From Motilimonas cestriensis (GTDB lineage: Bacteria > Pseudomonadota > Gammaproteobacteria > Enterobacterales > CBDFNC01): a DNA stretch of 64,000 nucleotides. Both the position numbers and the translations under genes were made by a program. The stretch spans positions 286,785 to 350,784 of the forward strand of contig NZ_JAIMJA010000002.1 of the NCBI RefSeq assembly GCF_021295315.1, given 5' to 3'. A model generated the notes under the pieces. It was given only the letters and a program-made list of their open reading frames with translations, did no database searches and was not told where the DNA came from. This document shows, in pieces, positions 36,813 to 46,661 of the stretch (positions are counted from its first letter, which is position 1; each line of letters starts with the position of its first letter).

Positions 36813-36838
36813 AAACCGGCTCGATTGAGCCGGTTTTT
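36813..36838 (+). terminator. Terminator between flotillin and ATPase genes
   Basis: AAACCGGCTC-GATT-GAGCCGGTTT plus T-run, 24 bp past the flotillin stop. Perfect 10 bp stem. It would lower read-through into the giant ATPase gene, setting an excess of flotillin. Confidence 0.85.
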
Positions 36839-36862
36839 ACACCTAGTATTTGAAAAGGATGC

Positions 36863-39800
36863 ATGATGTCGGATCAAACTGTTGCAGAAAATGAACAAGA
36901 TTTAGCCGCCGTCGCCCAAGGCGGAGCTTACCAAGTTATTCGAGCACGCCTTAATCAGCAAGGCGCAGAGCTTGAACAAAAAACCCAGCAACTCAACCAA
37001 GCACGCCTAGAAGAATTTGGCCGTGAAGACATGCATGTGCTGGGGCGAGTCAGAGTCAGAACTGAAAATAACTGCCAAGCACGTGATATTGTTTGTGCGG
37101 GCGATTACCTGTTATTTGGCTACAACGTTTTTATCGGCCTGAAACAAGAAATTAAAATTTCTGATGTATTCGGCCTGTATAAGTTAAATCAAACCGAAGC
37201 CGGTTATGAGATGCATGCCGAGCCCATGGCTGGCAGCTTCTTAGATAACGGACGCTTTGAGCAAGATTTCACCGAGCTTTACACCTATTACAAAGAAGCC
37301 CGCCTACTGCGCCTGGCGGTACGTGATGGCAAGTTACTGGCCAGTTTTCAAATTGGTTTAAAGCTGTCTGACGTACGAGTATTCCGTTGGAGTATTAGCA
37401 GCGATGGCCAAACCATCGAGTATATTGATAATCGCGGCGATCGGGATCTTCAGCCTCCTAATCAATATGATTTTGAATGGCGTGAATGTACGCGAGAAAA
37501 TGAAGTGGCGGGACGCTTCCCGCACATGAATATTTTAGACACCTTGTTTGTGGAAACCACCCAAGGTGACTTAACCATCAAGATCGAAAACAACACTAAC
37601 TCAGGCCTTGGTATTTACGCCGAAGATGTGGTTGATGATAACCAATCACTGGATGATGCGCGCTTTTGCTATGCCGAAGTTGGTTCGTTGATCTTATTGA
37701 AAATATTGCCCTATCGCGAAGAAACTTGGCGTTATTTAGTTTATAACCGCAATACCGAAACCGTGGTGCGCATTGATAATATTGGCCACGCCTGCATTCA
37801 GCTACCTGAAAACCACGGCATTATTTTCCCCGGTGGTTATTATTTACAAAATGGTGAATACAAAACCTTTGATGACGACATCACAGGCCTTGAATATAAG
37901 CGAACCATCAAAAGCCCCAATGGCGAAGATGTGCTGTATGTATTTTATGAACCCGTTGAAGGTAAAGTCGGCTTATATTCTTACAATCTGATCAATAAAT
38001 CACTGGAAAACCCACTGTTTGGCCATGGCTACGCCGCCCTCGCCGATGGTCGTGTGGTACTGTTTTATGCTGAAGACGAGCCAACACGCGTGCACCCAAT
38101 GCAAATTTGGCAAACGCCTTATTGCAGTGATTTTTACGCCAGCACTCAACCCAGTAAGCAAAGCTTTTTTGGCAAAATAGGTAATGCTGAATTAGTCCGC
38201 GGTATTTCTGAGCTATTTAGTACAGTGAAAGCCATTAATAACCAAGCGGTGTCTATTAAGCTTTATGGCGAATTAATCAAAAATGTTAACCGCATGTTTG
38301 ATAGCTATCACTGGATGAACGCCCCCCAAGTAAACGGAATTGATCCGTTACTACGACAAATATCAGAAACGTCCGAGCTGGTTTTGGATGAGTTTGAAAA
38401 AGTTGAAACCATCCGTCAGCAAGCGCAACAAGCGCTACAACAAGCCCAGCAAAAGCAAGCCAGCATTATTAGCGCGTTAACACCTGACTCTTGGCAAACT
38501 CCCGAGCTGTTTGTTGGCGGATTAGATTCACTGCGCAAACAAAAAGGGCATTTACTAACCATTAAATCCATGCGCTACATGGATGAGCAAAAAATTGCCG
38601 AGATGAGCAAAAAGCTCGAGCAAGAAGAAGCGCAACTAAGCCAAAAGACCGTTGATTTCTTGGCGAAAGACGCCTCATTAGCGCCTTATAACGACAAATT
38701 AGATCAACTTAATCAAGAGTTAGAGAGTGTCGTTTCCGTCGCCGAGCTTGAGCCAGTTGCCGAAAAACTGGAGTTAATGGCTTCAGGGCTCGATTTACTG
38801 TCCGAGTTAATGGCAACCTTAAAAGTTAACGATGCCACGGTGCGCACCCGCATCATCGACACCATTTCAGAAATTTATGGCCGTTTAAATCAAACTAAAG
38901 CCAGCGCTAAGCATAAAAAAAGCAGCTTAGGCAGTGCCGAATCCTTAGCGCAATTTTCAGCGCAATTTAAGCTATTTAGCCAAAGTATTACCAACGCTTT
39001 AGGCTTAGCTAATACCCCAGAAAAAGCCGATGAACAATTGTCTCGTTTGCTGGTACAGCTAGAAGAGCTGGAGAGCCAGTTTAGTGAGCAAGAAGAGTTT
39101 CTCACCGATATTCTGACCAAACGTGAAGAGGTTATCGAAAGCTTTGAAGCGCACCGCCAGCGCATGGTGGAAACGCGGCAACGCAAAGCCAGCACCCTAA
39201 AAGATGCTGCCGAGCGAATTCTGGCCAGTATTACCCGCCGAGTACAAAAATTCACCGAGCTTGACGAGCTTAATACTTTTTTTGCTTCCGATGCCTTAGC
39301 GCTTAAAATTTATGATTTGGTATCGCAGTTAAGAGCGCTCGATGATTCGGTCAAAGCCGATGACATTGAAGCCAAATTTAAAAATAGCAAAGATCAAGCC
39401 GTACGCTCATTGCGCGATAAGTCGGAAATATTTGAAGACGGTGGTAACGTCATCAAATTGGGGCCGCGTCATAAGTTTACCGTAAACACTCAAGAGTTAG
39501 ACCTCACCTTATTACCAAAAGACGACAAACTGGTGTTTCACTTAACCGGCACCGACTACTTTGACGTTGCTGATGATGAAGCACTAAACCGCCTTAAACC
39601 CTTTTGGCCACAAGAAATTGAATCAGAAACCGCCGATGTTTATCGCGCCGAATACCTTGTTAAGCAAATTTTAGATGCTGCTGAGCGCAACGAAAATGGG
39701 CTAACGTTAGAAGCCCTAAGATTAGCACAAACCGATGAGCAACAGCTTAACCAGCTGGTTAAAGACTTTGCCGCACCGCGCTATAAAGAGGGTTACGAGC

Positions 39801-41887
39801 GGGGTATTCATGATCATGATGCGAGTTTGATCTTGGCGCAATTATTACCGGCTCTAACCGGTGCAGATGTGCTCAAGTATCCACCACTCAGCCGTGGTTT
39901 TGCCGCGATTTATTGGGCCAACAACCAACAAGAGCCGCAGCAACAAACCTGGGTTGAGCGCGCCAAATCGGCGCTGCGCATGGAAGCCTTGTTTAGCTCA
40001 AGTGATGCCAAGCAACTGCTTGAGCGCGAAATAAAACAAGCGCAGCAAGCATTTGCTCAGCAGTTTGAATTACCGGTTGATGACACTGCGATTGACTTAG
40101 CTTCGCGCTATTTAGTGCAAGAGCTCGCTAAAGAGCCCGTGGTATTTTCCAGTAGTAAATACGCCACCCATCTAGCAGATGAGCTAAAACGCGCCATGGA
40201 CACGGCGTCGTGGAACTCTTATCAGCACACCTTAGAGAAACTTAAAGGACAAATAGGACAACGCTGGGCACTCACCCAAGCTTGGTTACAAGCCTTAGTC
40301 AGCAACAAGAAAATGCAGCCATACCAAGGCTACATTCCGGAAGCAATTGCCCTCATCAATAGTGAAGGTAGAGTTAGCCGTCGCGTATTAGATATCAATC
40401 TTGATTTCACCGTCAACGGCTTAATGGGGCAACATGCACGGATCAAAGATCGCAGCTTAACCTTATCACTTGATAACTTTTTGCAGCGCCTTGAGCACCA
40501 TCAGCAAGTTGTCTTGCCCGGTTATAATGAATTTTTACAAGTTCGTAGCCAAGTGGCGCAACACCAAAAAGCGCAACTACGCCTATCTGAATTTAAAGCG
40601 CGTCCGTTGTCTTCTTTTGTTCGTAACAAACTGATCAACGACGCTTACCTGCCTATTATTGGTGATAACCTCGCCAAACAAATGGGCACAGTGGGCGACA
40701 CCAAGCGTACAGACTTAATGGGCTTATTAATGCTCATTTCACCACCGGGTTACGGTAAAACCACCTTGATGGAGTACATTGCCAGTCGCTTAGGTTTAAT
40801 CTTTATGAAGATCAACTGTCCATCAATTGGTCATGAAGTTGACTCGCTCGACCCAGCACAAGCACCGAACGCGACGGCAAAAGCAGAGCTAATTAAGCTT
40901 AACTTAGGTCTAGAAATGGGTAACAACGTGATGCTGTATCTTGATGATATTCAGCACACCAATCCAGAGTTCCTACAAAAATTCATTTCGCTGTGTGATG
41001 GTACTCGCCGCATTGAAGGTATCTGGCAAGGGCAACCGAAAACCTATGATTTACGTGGTAAAAAATTCTGCGTCATTATGGCAGGTAACCCTTACACCGA
41101 ATCAGGTGAAGCATTCCAAATTCCAGACATGCTGGCTAACCGCGCCGATATTTATAACTTAGGCGATATTTTAGGTGGCATGGACGAAGCATTTGCCTTG
41201 AGTTACTTGGAAAATGCCATGACCTCAAATCCAGTATTGGCACCGCTTGCAACACGCTCACAGCAAGATATTTATAAACTGGTGAATATGGCTAAAGGCA
41301 ACCAAGTAGATAGCAGTGAACTAGAGCACGGTTATAGCGGCGCTGAGCTCAATGAACTTACCGGTGTATTGACCAAGTTACTGCGTATTCAAGAAGTTGT
41401 GTTGTCGGTAAACCAAAGTTATATCGCCTCTGCTGCGCAAGCCGATAAATACCGCCAAGAGCCACCGTTCAAGTTACAAGGCAGTTACCGTAACATGAAT
41501 AAAATGGCAGAAAAGGTCTCTTCGGTCATGAACGAGGATGAGCTGATGCAACTAATTGAAGATCACTATTTAGGCGAAGCGCAAATGTTAGCTGCGGGAG
41601 CCGAAGAGAACTTACTTAAATTAGCCGAGTTACGCGGCAACATGACCGCCGAACAAGCTCAGCGCTGGCAGCAGATTAAAGCCGACTTTATTAAGCATAA
41701 AACCTTAGGCGGCGATGGCGACATGACCCTCAAAGCGGTATCGCAACTACTCGACATTAATGCCAATTTAACCGGCATCAACGATACCTTGAGTCAAACT
41801 CGCTATCGCTTTAAGCGTACCACCACAGAGACAGGTAAAACTCAGGTGAGTATTAGCAAAAAGCCCAAACACGAACAGAGTAAATAA
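36863..41887 (+). CDS. Giant AAA+ ATPase, DUF3686 family
   Basis: 1674 residues. N-terminal ~480 residues are a beta-rich, propeller-like region of the DUF3686 family (often auto-named DNA repair ATPase). A long coiled coil (~500-760) and a helical middle follow. A MoxR-like AAA+ module ends the protein: Walker A SPPGYGKTT (K1299), Walker B LYLDDIQH (D1361-D1362) and sensor-1 N1409 in MAGNPYTESG. Start ATGATG after GGAT. The gene follows the flotillin across a terminator, and the PLD gene starts 2 bp after its stop. The role is unknown. The coupling suggests an energy-driven machine at flotillin microdomains, acting on membrane or nucleic acid. Confidence 0.85.
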   Translation: MMSDQTVAENEQDLAAVAQGGAYQVIRARLNQQGAELEQKTQQLNQARLEEFGREDMHVLGRVRVRTENNCQARDIVCAGDYLLFGYNVFIGLKQEIKISDVFGLYKLNQTEAGYEMHAEPMAGSFLDNGRFEQDFTELYTYYKEARLLRLAVRDGKLLASFQIGLKLSDVRVFRWSISSDGQTIEYIDNRGDRDLQPPNQYDFEWRECTRENEVAGRFPHMNILDTLFVETTQGDLTIKIENNTNSGLGIYAEDVVDDNQSLDDARFCYAEVGSLILLKILPYREETWRYLVYNRNTETVVRIDNIGHACIQLPENHGIIFPGGYYLQNGEYKTFDDDITGLEYKRTIKSPNGEDVLYVFYEPVEGKVGLYSYNLINKSLENPLFGHGYAALADGRVVLFYAEDEPTRVHPMQIWQTPYCSDFYASTQPSKQSFFGKIGNAELVRGISELFSTVKAINNQAVSIKLYGELIKNVNRMFDSYHWMNAPQVNGIDPLLRQISETSELVLDEFEKVETIRQQAQQALQQAQQKQASIISALTPDSWQTPELFVGGLDSLRKQKGHLLTIKSMRYMDEQKIAEMSKKLEQEEAQLSQKTVDFLAKDASLAPYNDKLDQLNQELESVVSVAELEPVAEKLELMASGLDLLSELMATLKVNDATVRTRIIDTISEIYGRLNQTKASAKHKKSSLGSAESLAQFSAQFKLFSQSITNALGLANTPEKADEQLSRLLVQLEELESQFSEQEEFLTDILTKREEVIESFEAHRQRMVETRQRKASTLKDAAERILASITRRVQKFTELDELNTFFASDALALKIYDLVSQLRALDDSVKADDIEAKFKNSKDQAVRSLRDKSEIFEDGGNVIKLGPRHKFTVNTQELDLTLLPKDDKLVFHLTGTDYFDVADDEALNRLKPFWPQEIESETADVYRAEYLVKQILDAAERNENGLTLEALRLAQTDEQQLNQLVKDFAAPRYKEGYERGIHDHDASLILAQLLPALTGADVLKYPPLSRGFAAIYWANNQQEPQQQTWVERAKSALRMEALFSSSDAKQLLEREIKQAQQAFAQQFELPVDDTAIDLASRYLVQELAKEPVVFSSSKYATHLADELKRAMDTASWNSYQHTLEKLKGQIGQRWALTQAWLQALVSNKKMQPYQGYIPEAIALINSEGRVSRRVLDINLDFTVNGLMGQHARIKDRSLTLSLDNFLQRLEHHQQVVLPGYNEFLQVRSQVAQHQKAQLRLSEFKARPLSSFVRNKLINDAYLPIIGDNLAKQMGTVGDTKRTDLMGLLMLISPPGYGKTTLMEYIASRLGLIFMKINCPSIGHEVDSLDPAQAPNATAKAELIKLNLGLEMGNNVMLYLDDIQHTNPEFLQKFISLCDGTRRIEGIWQGQPKTYDLRGKKFCVIMAGNPYTESGEAFQIPDMLANRADIYNLGDILGGMDEAFALSYLENAMTSNPVLAPLATRSQQDIYKLVNMAKGNQVDSSELEHGYSGAELNELTGVLTKLLRIQEVVLSVNQSYIASAAQADKYRQEPPFKLQGSYRNMNKMAEKVSSVMNEDELMQLIEDHYLGEAQMLAAGAEENLLKLAELRGNMTAEQAQRWQQIKADFIKHKTLGGDGDMTLKAVSQLLDINANLTGINDTLSQTRYRFKRTTTETGKTQVSISKKPKHEQSK

Positions 41888-41889
41888 AT

Positions 41890-42576
41890 ATGAATCAACA
41901 AGAAATAGAACAAGCTTTAGTGGAGAGCTTAGCCGACAACAAACTCGATCAAAGCGAGAAAAACCAGCTGGCTGAATTGACTCAAGAGTTACAAAATCAA
42001 CCCGACAAAATTAGCTTTATTCGCAATAAAGCGTTTGCGGTGCTATTAGAGCAAGGTGATTTTAACGAAGCGCAATTTCGCGCCATCAAATGGCTAGAAA
42101 ATGTGGTCAAAACCTTAGACAAAAATAGCCAGCAGCCCAGTATTGTCGCTGACGCTTGTTTTAGCCCAGGTAACGATTGCTTAAACCGCATTGTTAGCTT
42201 GTGTAACCAAGCACGCCATAGCATTGATGTGTGTGTCTTTACCATTTCATGTAATGAAATCTCTGCCGCCTTACTCAAGGCCCACCAGCGCGGGATCAAT
42301 GTACGCATCATCTCTGATAATGATAAGCGCAATGACAAAGGCTCAGATGTTTACCAACTCGATGAAGCAGGTATTCCGGTGGTAGTTGACCGCACAGAGC
42401 ACCACATGCACAACAAATTTGCCTTGTTTGATAGAAAAGTACTGTTAAACGGCAGCTTTAACTGGACCCGCAGCGCTTCTAAATTTAATCAAGAAAACAT
42501 CGCAACCACCGATAATCCTAAGTTGGTGCAAGCATTTAGCTATGAGTTTGAGCGGCTATGGACCAAATTAGGCTAA
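41890..42576 (+). CDS. Single-HKD phospholipase-D-like nuclease
   Basis: 228 residues. A helical N-terminal part (~1-85) precedes a PLD domain with HMHNKFALFD (H174, K176, D181) and LLNGSFNWTRSA. A single HKD motif means a dimeric enzyme of the Nuc/mitoPLD type, acting on DNA/RNA or cardiolipin. No signal peptide, so cytoplasmic, unlike secreted Nuc. It is 2 bp after the ATPase gene and hence cotranslated. The helical front part resembles no family I can name. Confidence 0.85.
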   Translation: MNQQEIEQALVESLADNKLDQSEKNQLAELTQELQNQPDKISFIRNKAFAVLLEQGDFNEAQFRAIKWLENVVKTLDKNSQQPSIVADACFSPGNDCLNRIVSLCNQARHSIDVCVFTISCNEISAALLKAHQRGINVRIISDNDKRNDKGSDVYQLDEAGIPVVVDRTEHHMHNKFALFDRKVLLNGSFNWTRSASKFNQENIATTDNPKLVQAFSYEFERLWTKLG

Positions 42577-42664
42577 TGGCCTGCAATCGTTAGCTCGATT
42601 GATTTCTTAACAATAATTAATAGAAATATCGGTTTTCCCCCCTGAGTTAACTTGATATGTTACA

Positions 42665-42689
42665 CGGCGAAGAACTTCTCTCTTCGCCG
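42665..42689 (+). terminator. Hairpin past the PLD gene
   Basis: CGGCGAAGA-ACTTCTC-TCTTCGCCG, a perfect 9 bp stem, 88 bp past the PLD stop. No T-run directly after, so a weak intrinsic terminator at best. Confidence 0.5.
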
Positions 42690-42744
42690 AGTTCAAATTT
42701 TACTATTTAGCAGCTTTAATTTTTTTGCCTAGCATTGCAGAATG

Positions 42745-42766
42745 TCATGCTAATGCATTAGCATGA
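42745..42766. promoter_or_regulatory. 22 bp perfect palindrome before the helicase gene
   Basis: Half-site TCATGCTAATG followed at once by its complement, 21 bases before the helicase ATG. An uninterrupted 22 bp dyad in a 210 bp spacer points to a dimeric repressor operator overlapping promoter or leader. Confidence 0.65.
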
Positions 42767-42787
42767 TTTATTATCTCAGGGAATATT

Positions 42788-45595
42788 ATGTTAGACCGGA
42801 GTTGTCGCAATCTCATTCGATATTATCGCGCTTGTTATCAAGCAGATAACCGAGATTTAACTCTGTTTAACGTATTTCATCGTAATTGCGAATTTACCCG
42901 GTTTATTCAAGGTAGAGAAGCGTTAGTTACTGGTGAATTGCCACGCTACCCGCTACCGCGCAGTTATGGTGAGCGCTTATATCAATCGCAAGCACTGTAC
43001 AAACGCGAAAAGACCTTACTCTACGGCAGCTTTTTTCTGCTCGGAAAGTTACCACCAAGTTACCCGGGTAAACGGACGGTTTGCGCTCCCCTACTGTATT
43101 ATCAGGCGCAGGTTAGCTTAGAAAACAACGAATATTATCTCACCATTGAAAAAAGCAAGCCTATTGTTAACTGGCCCTTGTTACGCTGGATCTTAGCGGA
43201 ATCAAGTCAAACCTCTGAGCCCGACTTTATCAATAAAGATATTACCGAACGCGATGTTGCAAAACTGAGCCACTGGATCAGTTCATTAAGTAATAATATT
43301 AACTGTTTAGAGCTGTATCATTACCCAAAGTTGGCCACGGCGGAACAAATAGACGCCAAACAGACACAAATCAAAACCGACCAGTTTAGTCTAATTGCTG
43401 CGTCTGCGGTTACCTTAATTAACTACTCGGTGGCCTCTCGAGGCATTCTTCATGACTTAAAAGCCATGGCAGTGGCCTCTTATATGCCGAGCTCGGTGAC
43501 ACAATTTTTACTCGGTGAGAAAAGTAGCGAAAGTGACCAGTACTTACCTAACACGAAATATGAGCCAAGCCATCCGGATGATCAGCGCCCCGCGCCTAAG
43601 CTTGCGCCAGCTATGCCAGATAATATTCCAGCCGTGCTCAGTAAAGCCCAGCGCCAAGCACTACACAACGCTTCACGCCATACTGTTAGTCAAATAGTTG
43701 GGCCCCCGGGCACAGGCAAGTCATACACCATTGCTTGCCTCGCGCTAGAGCGTTATTTACAGGGCGAGTCTGTACTTGTCGTTGGTCAAAACAATGAAAG
43801 CGTTAACATCGTTGGCGATAAAATTGAATCTATGTTAGGTCAGCAAGACTTTGTAGTGCGCGTCGGTAATGCAAGCTATCACAAAAAGTTAAAGCGCTAC
43901 TTAAAAGATCTATTGAGTGGTTATCTGACACAACAAAATGAAACCCATACCCCGTTAGATAGCCTGCAAAAACAAAAGCTAAAAATGGATAAGCTAGAGC
44001 GACAATTTGCCAAGCGTTGTAAAAAAGCGATTCGCTACGGCATGTCGACTTGGAAAGTGCAGCAAAATGCGAATTTTTTTAACCGCTTTAATGCTTGGTG
44101 GGCGAAACGTTTCACCTTGAATCAAGATATTTTATTCGATGTATTCTCGCAGATCACCCAGCAACAACGCATTCGCCATGTGGCTTTAAGCCACTACATT
44201 AGTGAAAGCCGACGTAAGCGCTTACACACCGTGCTCACTCATCACCGTCGCCAGCTTAATAGCTTTCGCGAGGCAATTAATGCCAATAATTCGGCGCAAC
44301 AAGAAGCCAGCTTTGACAAGATTGATTACAGCGTGCTACTGCAAGCCATGCCGGTGTGGCTTGGTACCTTGGGCGATTTACACCGCAGCTTACCCCTTAA
44401 AGCAGAGCTGTTTGACTTAGTGATCATTGATGAAGCAAGCCAATGTGACATAGCCAGTGTATTACCCGCGATCTATCGGGCTAAGCATTTAGTGATTGTT
44501 GGTGATGATAAACAACTCAGATTTATCTCTTTTTTATCCAGCAAAAAACAAAGTAAGTTACAGGATAGATATGATTTAGCCAGTCAAGGGGACGAGTTTA
44601 ATTATCGTAACGTCAGTGCGTTAGATCTGGCTAATCGCCGCATCCAAAACCAATACGCTATTGTGGTGTTAGATGAGCACTTTCGTAGTAAAAATGCGTT
44701 AATTGATTTCAGTAACCGCAAGTTTTACCATCGCCAACTTAAAATAATGCGTCATAAGCCCGGTAATCAAGGCGATTATCCAATCAGTATCATTAAATGT
44801 CAGGGCGAATATAACAGCGGTAAAAACAACCAAGAAGCCCTGACATTATTAGCGTTTTTACGCAACAAGATCCACAATCTCACGGAAATGGGCCTGACCT
44901 CGAGTATTGGCATTTTATCGCCATTTCGTGAACAAACTATCTTACTGACTAAGCTACTTGGCAAATACTTGTCTCACGACCAAATAGAGCGCCATAAAGT
45001 TAAAATAGAAACGCCTTATGGCTTTCAAGGAGAAGAGCGCGACATTATGCTGATCAGCATGTGTGTTGATGAAAACAGCTCAGGCCAGCAATATCGCTAT
45101 ATGAATCGTGAAGACGTGTTTAACGTGGCGATCACGCGGGCGCGAGATGAACAGTATATATTCCTCTCTACTCGTCCACACAAGCTGCCATCCCAGTCGC
45201 TATTATTTGAATATGTTCATAGCATAGAGCGCAACCAAAGTTACTCATTAGATGATGTCAGTGACTTTGATGCGTTTCAGGCAGAGGTCTCGCGTTTATT
45301 AACCTTGAACGGTATCAATACTTGGAAAAACTACCCGATTGCGGGCGCTGAGTTAGATTTGGTCTGTCAATATGGCGAAAATACCGTTGCCCTTGATTTA
45401 ATTGGCTATCCGGGTGAATCACAAGATTACTATCATTTAAGCCGCTACAAAATATTTCAACGCGCAGGGCTGACTTTGTACCCTTTAACCTACACTCGCT
45501 GGGTCTATCAGAAACACCAAGTATTAAAGCAGTTGATGTCGTTGCTGGGAGCCAGTGATGATGCCTTAACCAGCAAAGAAAATACTATTTTTTAA
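42788..45595 (+). CDS. Upf1-like SF1 helicase with C-terminal nuclease-like domain
   Basis: 935 residues. Motif I VGPPGTGKS (K311), motif II LVIIDEASQ (D548, E549), motif III VGDDKQL, then GFQGEERDIMLISM and FNVAITRARDEQYIF (motifs V/VI) of the Upf1/SMUBP-2 group. The last ~110 residues (FQAEVSRLL...AELDLVCQYGENTVALDLIG) look like a Vsr/DUF559-type PD-(D/E)xK fold, but the usual ExDG/ExK core reads LDLIG, so catalysis is doubtful. AGGGA precedes ATG. Similar helicases are common in defence islands. It follows the flotillin-ATPase-PLD set but has its own control region. Confidence 0.85.
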   Translation: MLDRSCRNLIRYYRACYQADNRDLTLFNVFHRNCEFTRFIQGREALVTGELPRYPLPRSYGERLYQSQALYKREKTLLYGSFFLLGKLPPSYPGKRTVCAPLLYYQAQVSLENNEYYLTIEKSKPIVNWPLLRWILAESSQTSEPDFINKDITERDVAKLSHWISSLSNNINCLELYHYPKLATAEQIDAKQTQIKTDQFSLIAASAVTLINYSVASRGILHDLKAMAVASYMPSSVTQFLLGEKSSESDQYLPNTKYEPSHPDDQRPAPKLAPAMPDNIPAVLSKAQRQALHNASRHTVSQIVGPPGTGKSYTIACLALERYLQGESVLVVGQNNESVNIVGDKIESMLGQQDFVVRVGNASYHKKLKRYLKDLLSGYLTQQNETHTPLDSLQKQKLKMDKLERQFAKRCKKAIRYGMSTWKVQQNANFFNRFNAWWAKRFTLNQDILFDVFSQITQQQRIRHVALSHYISESRRKRLHTVLTHHRRQLNSFREAINANNSAQQEASFDKIDYSVLLQAMPVWLGTLGDLHRSLPLKAELFDLVIIDEASQCDIASVLPAIYRAKHLVIVGDDKQLRFISFLSSKKQSKLQDRYDLASQGDEFNYRNVSALDLANRRIQNQYAIVVLDEHFRSKNALIDFSNRKFYHRQLKIMRHKPGNQGDYPISIIKCQGEYNSGKNNQEALTLLAFLRNKIHNLTEMGLTSSIGILSPFREQTILLTKLLGKYLSHDQIERHKVKIETPYGFQGEERDIMLISMCVDENSSGQQYRYMNREDVFNVAITRARDEQYIFLSTRPHKLPSQSLLFEYVHSIERNQSYSLDDVSDFDAFQAEVSRLLTLNGINTWKNYPIAGAELDLVCQYGENTVALDLIGYPGESQDYYHLSRYKIFQRAGLTLYPLTYTRWVYQKHQVLKQLMSLLGASDDALTSKENTIF

Positions 45596-45655
45596 ACAGG
45601 TACAGCCATATCACCGAGTGCCAATATAGCTGATACCTTAACGGGGGCTAATGGT

Positions 45656-46639
45656 TTAACCTTCATCCGTTGGAAACACCACCCCGGTCTGGCGCCTTAC
45701 TTGATATAAAATATCTGCAACCTGCTGCGAGCGCTCACACATATCAGCATCCATGGCGCCCGAGTGAATTTGTTTAGCAAAGGCAAATGCTTCTTCTAGC
45801 ATCGGGTTATCTGCCTGCGCTAAAGAAATATCAGTCACGACGCCGCCTTGGTCTATCCATTGCACCTGTTGACACAGTGACACTGGATGGCTGACTAATA
45901 ATCTGCCGCCCTCTCCCTGAAGCTCACTTTCCAATTTAGAATCGCTGATCTTCGAATGGCGCAGTATCACTTCAAACTCAGGATATTGCAAAATGACACA
46001 GCCTTGGCCATCCACCCCAGAGGGAAGCAAGTAAGCACTTGCCAACACCTGACGCGGCGCACCAAATAGCGCAACAGCAGTGGCAACACAGTAATAGCCA
46101 ATGTCCACAATAGAGCCATTGGCAAAATTGGGGTTAAATGTATTGGGATTATCCCCCGCTAAGTAAGCAGGATAACGCGACGAAAACTGACAATAGCTGA
46201 GTAGCACTTGACGCAAGGGGGCAATTTTCTCAATGTGCTGCTTTAGTTGAAAAAAGTTTGGCCTATGCTGGGTCATAAAGGCTTCAAACAGCACCACGTT
46301 ATGCTCTTTTGCTGCAGCCAATAGCGTCGCTACTTGCATCGGATTAGCCGCCAGCGGCTTTTCACAAATAACATGCTTGCCCTGCTTGAGCAGCTGCAAC
46401 GCTTGCTCGTAATGCAACGAATTAGGGCTAGCAATATAAACAGCCTCCACTTCATCACTGCTACCAAGATCATTTAAGTCATCAAAATAGTGGGCACATG
46501 GCAAACCTTGGGCGAAATCTTGAGCCCGGGTAATATCGCGCGAGTACACAGCAGCAATAACAAATTGCTGACTTTGCAGCGCGGCCTCAGCAAACTGACG
46601 CGAGATCCAGTTTGTACCTATAATTGCTAGTTTAATCAT
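45656..46639 (-). CDS. Gfo/Idh/MocA-family oxidoreductase
   Basis: 327 residues. NAD(P)-binding Rossmann start KLAIIGTNWISRQFAEAA, EAVYIASPNSLHYEQALQ, and the family's HVICEKPLAANPMQ (EKP motif). The C-terminal domain is of the MocA type. The substrate is unknown; the family oxidises sugars, inositol or dihydrodiols. It ends convergently to the helicase gene with a 60 bp spacer. Confidence 0.88.
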   Translation of the reverse strand: MIKLAIIGTNWISRQFAEAALQSQQFVIAAVYSRDITRAQDFAQGLPCAHYFDDLNDLGSSDEVEAVYIASPNSLHYEQALQLLKQGKHVICEKPLAANPMQVATLLAAAKEHNVVLFEAFMTQHRPNFFQLKQHIEKIAPLRQVLLSYCQFSSRYPAYLAGDNPNTFNPNFANGSIVDIGYYCVATAVALFGAPRQVLASAYLLPSGVDGQGCVILQYPEFEVILRHSKISDSKLESELQGEGGRLLVSHPVSLCQQVQWIDQGGVVTDISLAQADNPMLEEAFAFAKQIHSGAMDADMCERSQQVADILYQVRRQTGVVFPTDEG

Positions 46640-46661
46640 GACTTAGTTTCCTTTGCTGTGG

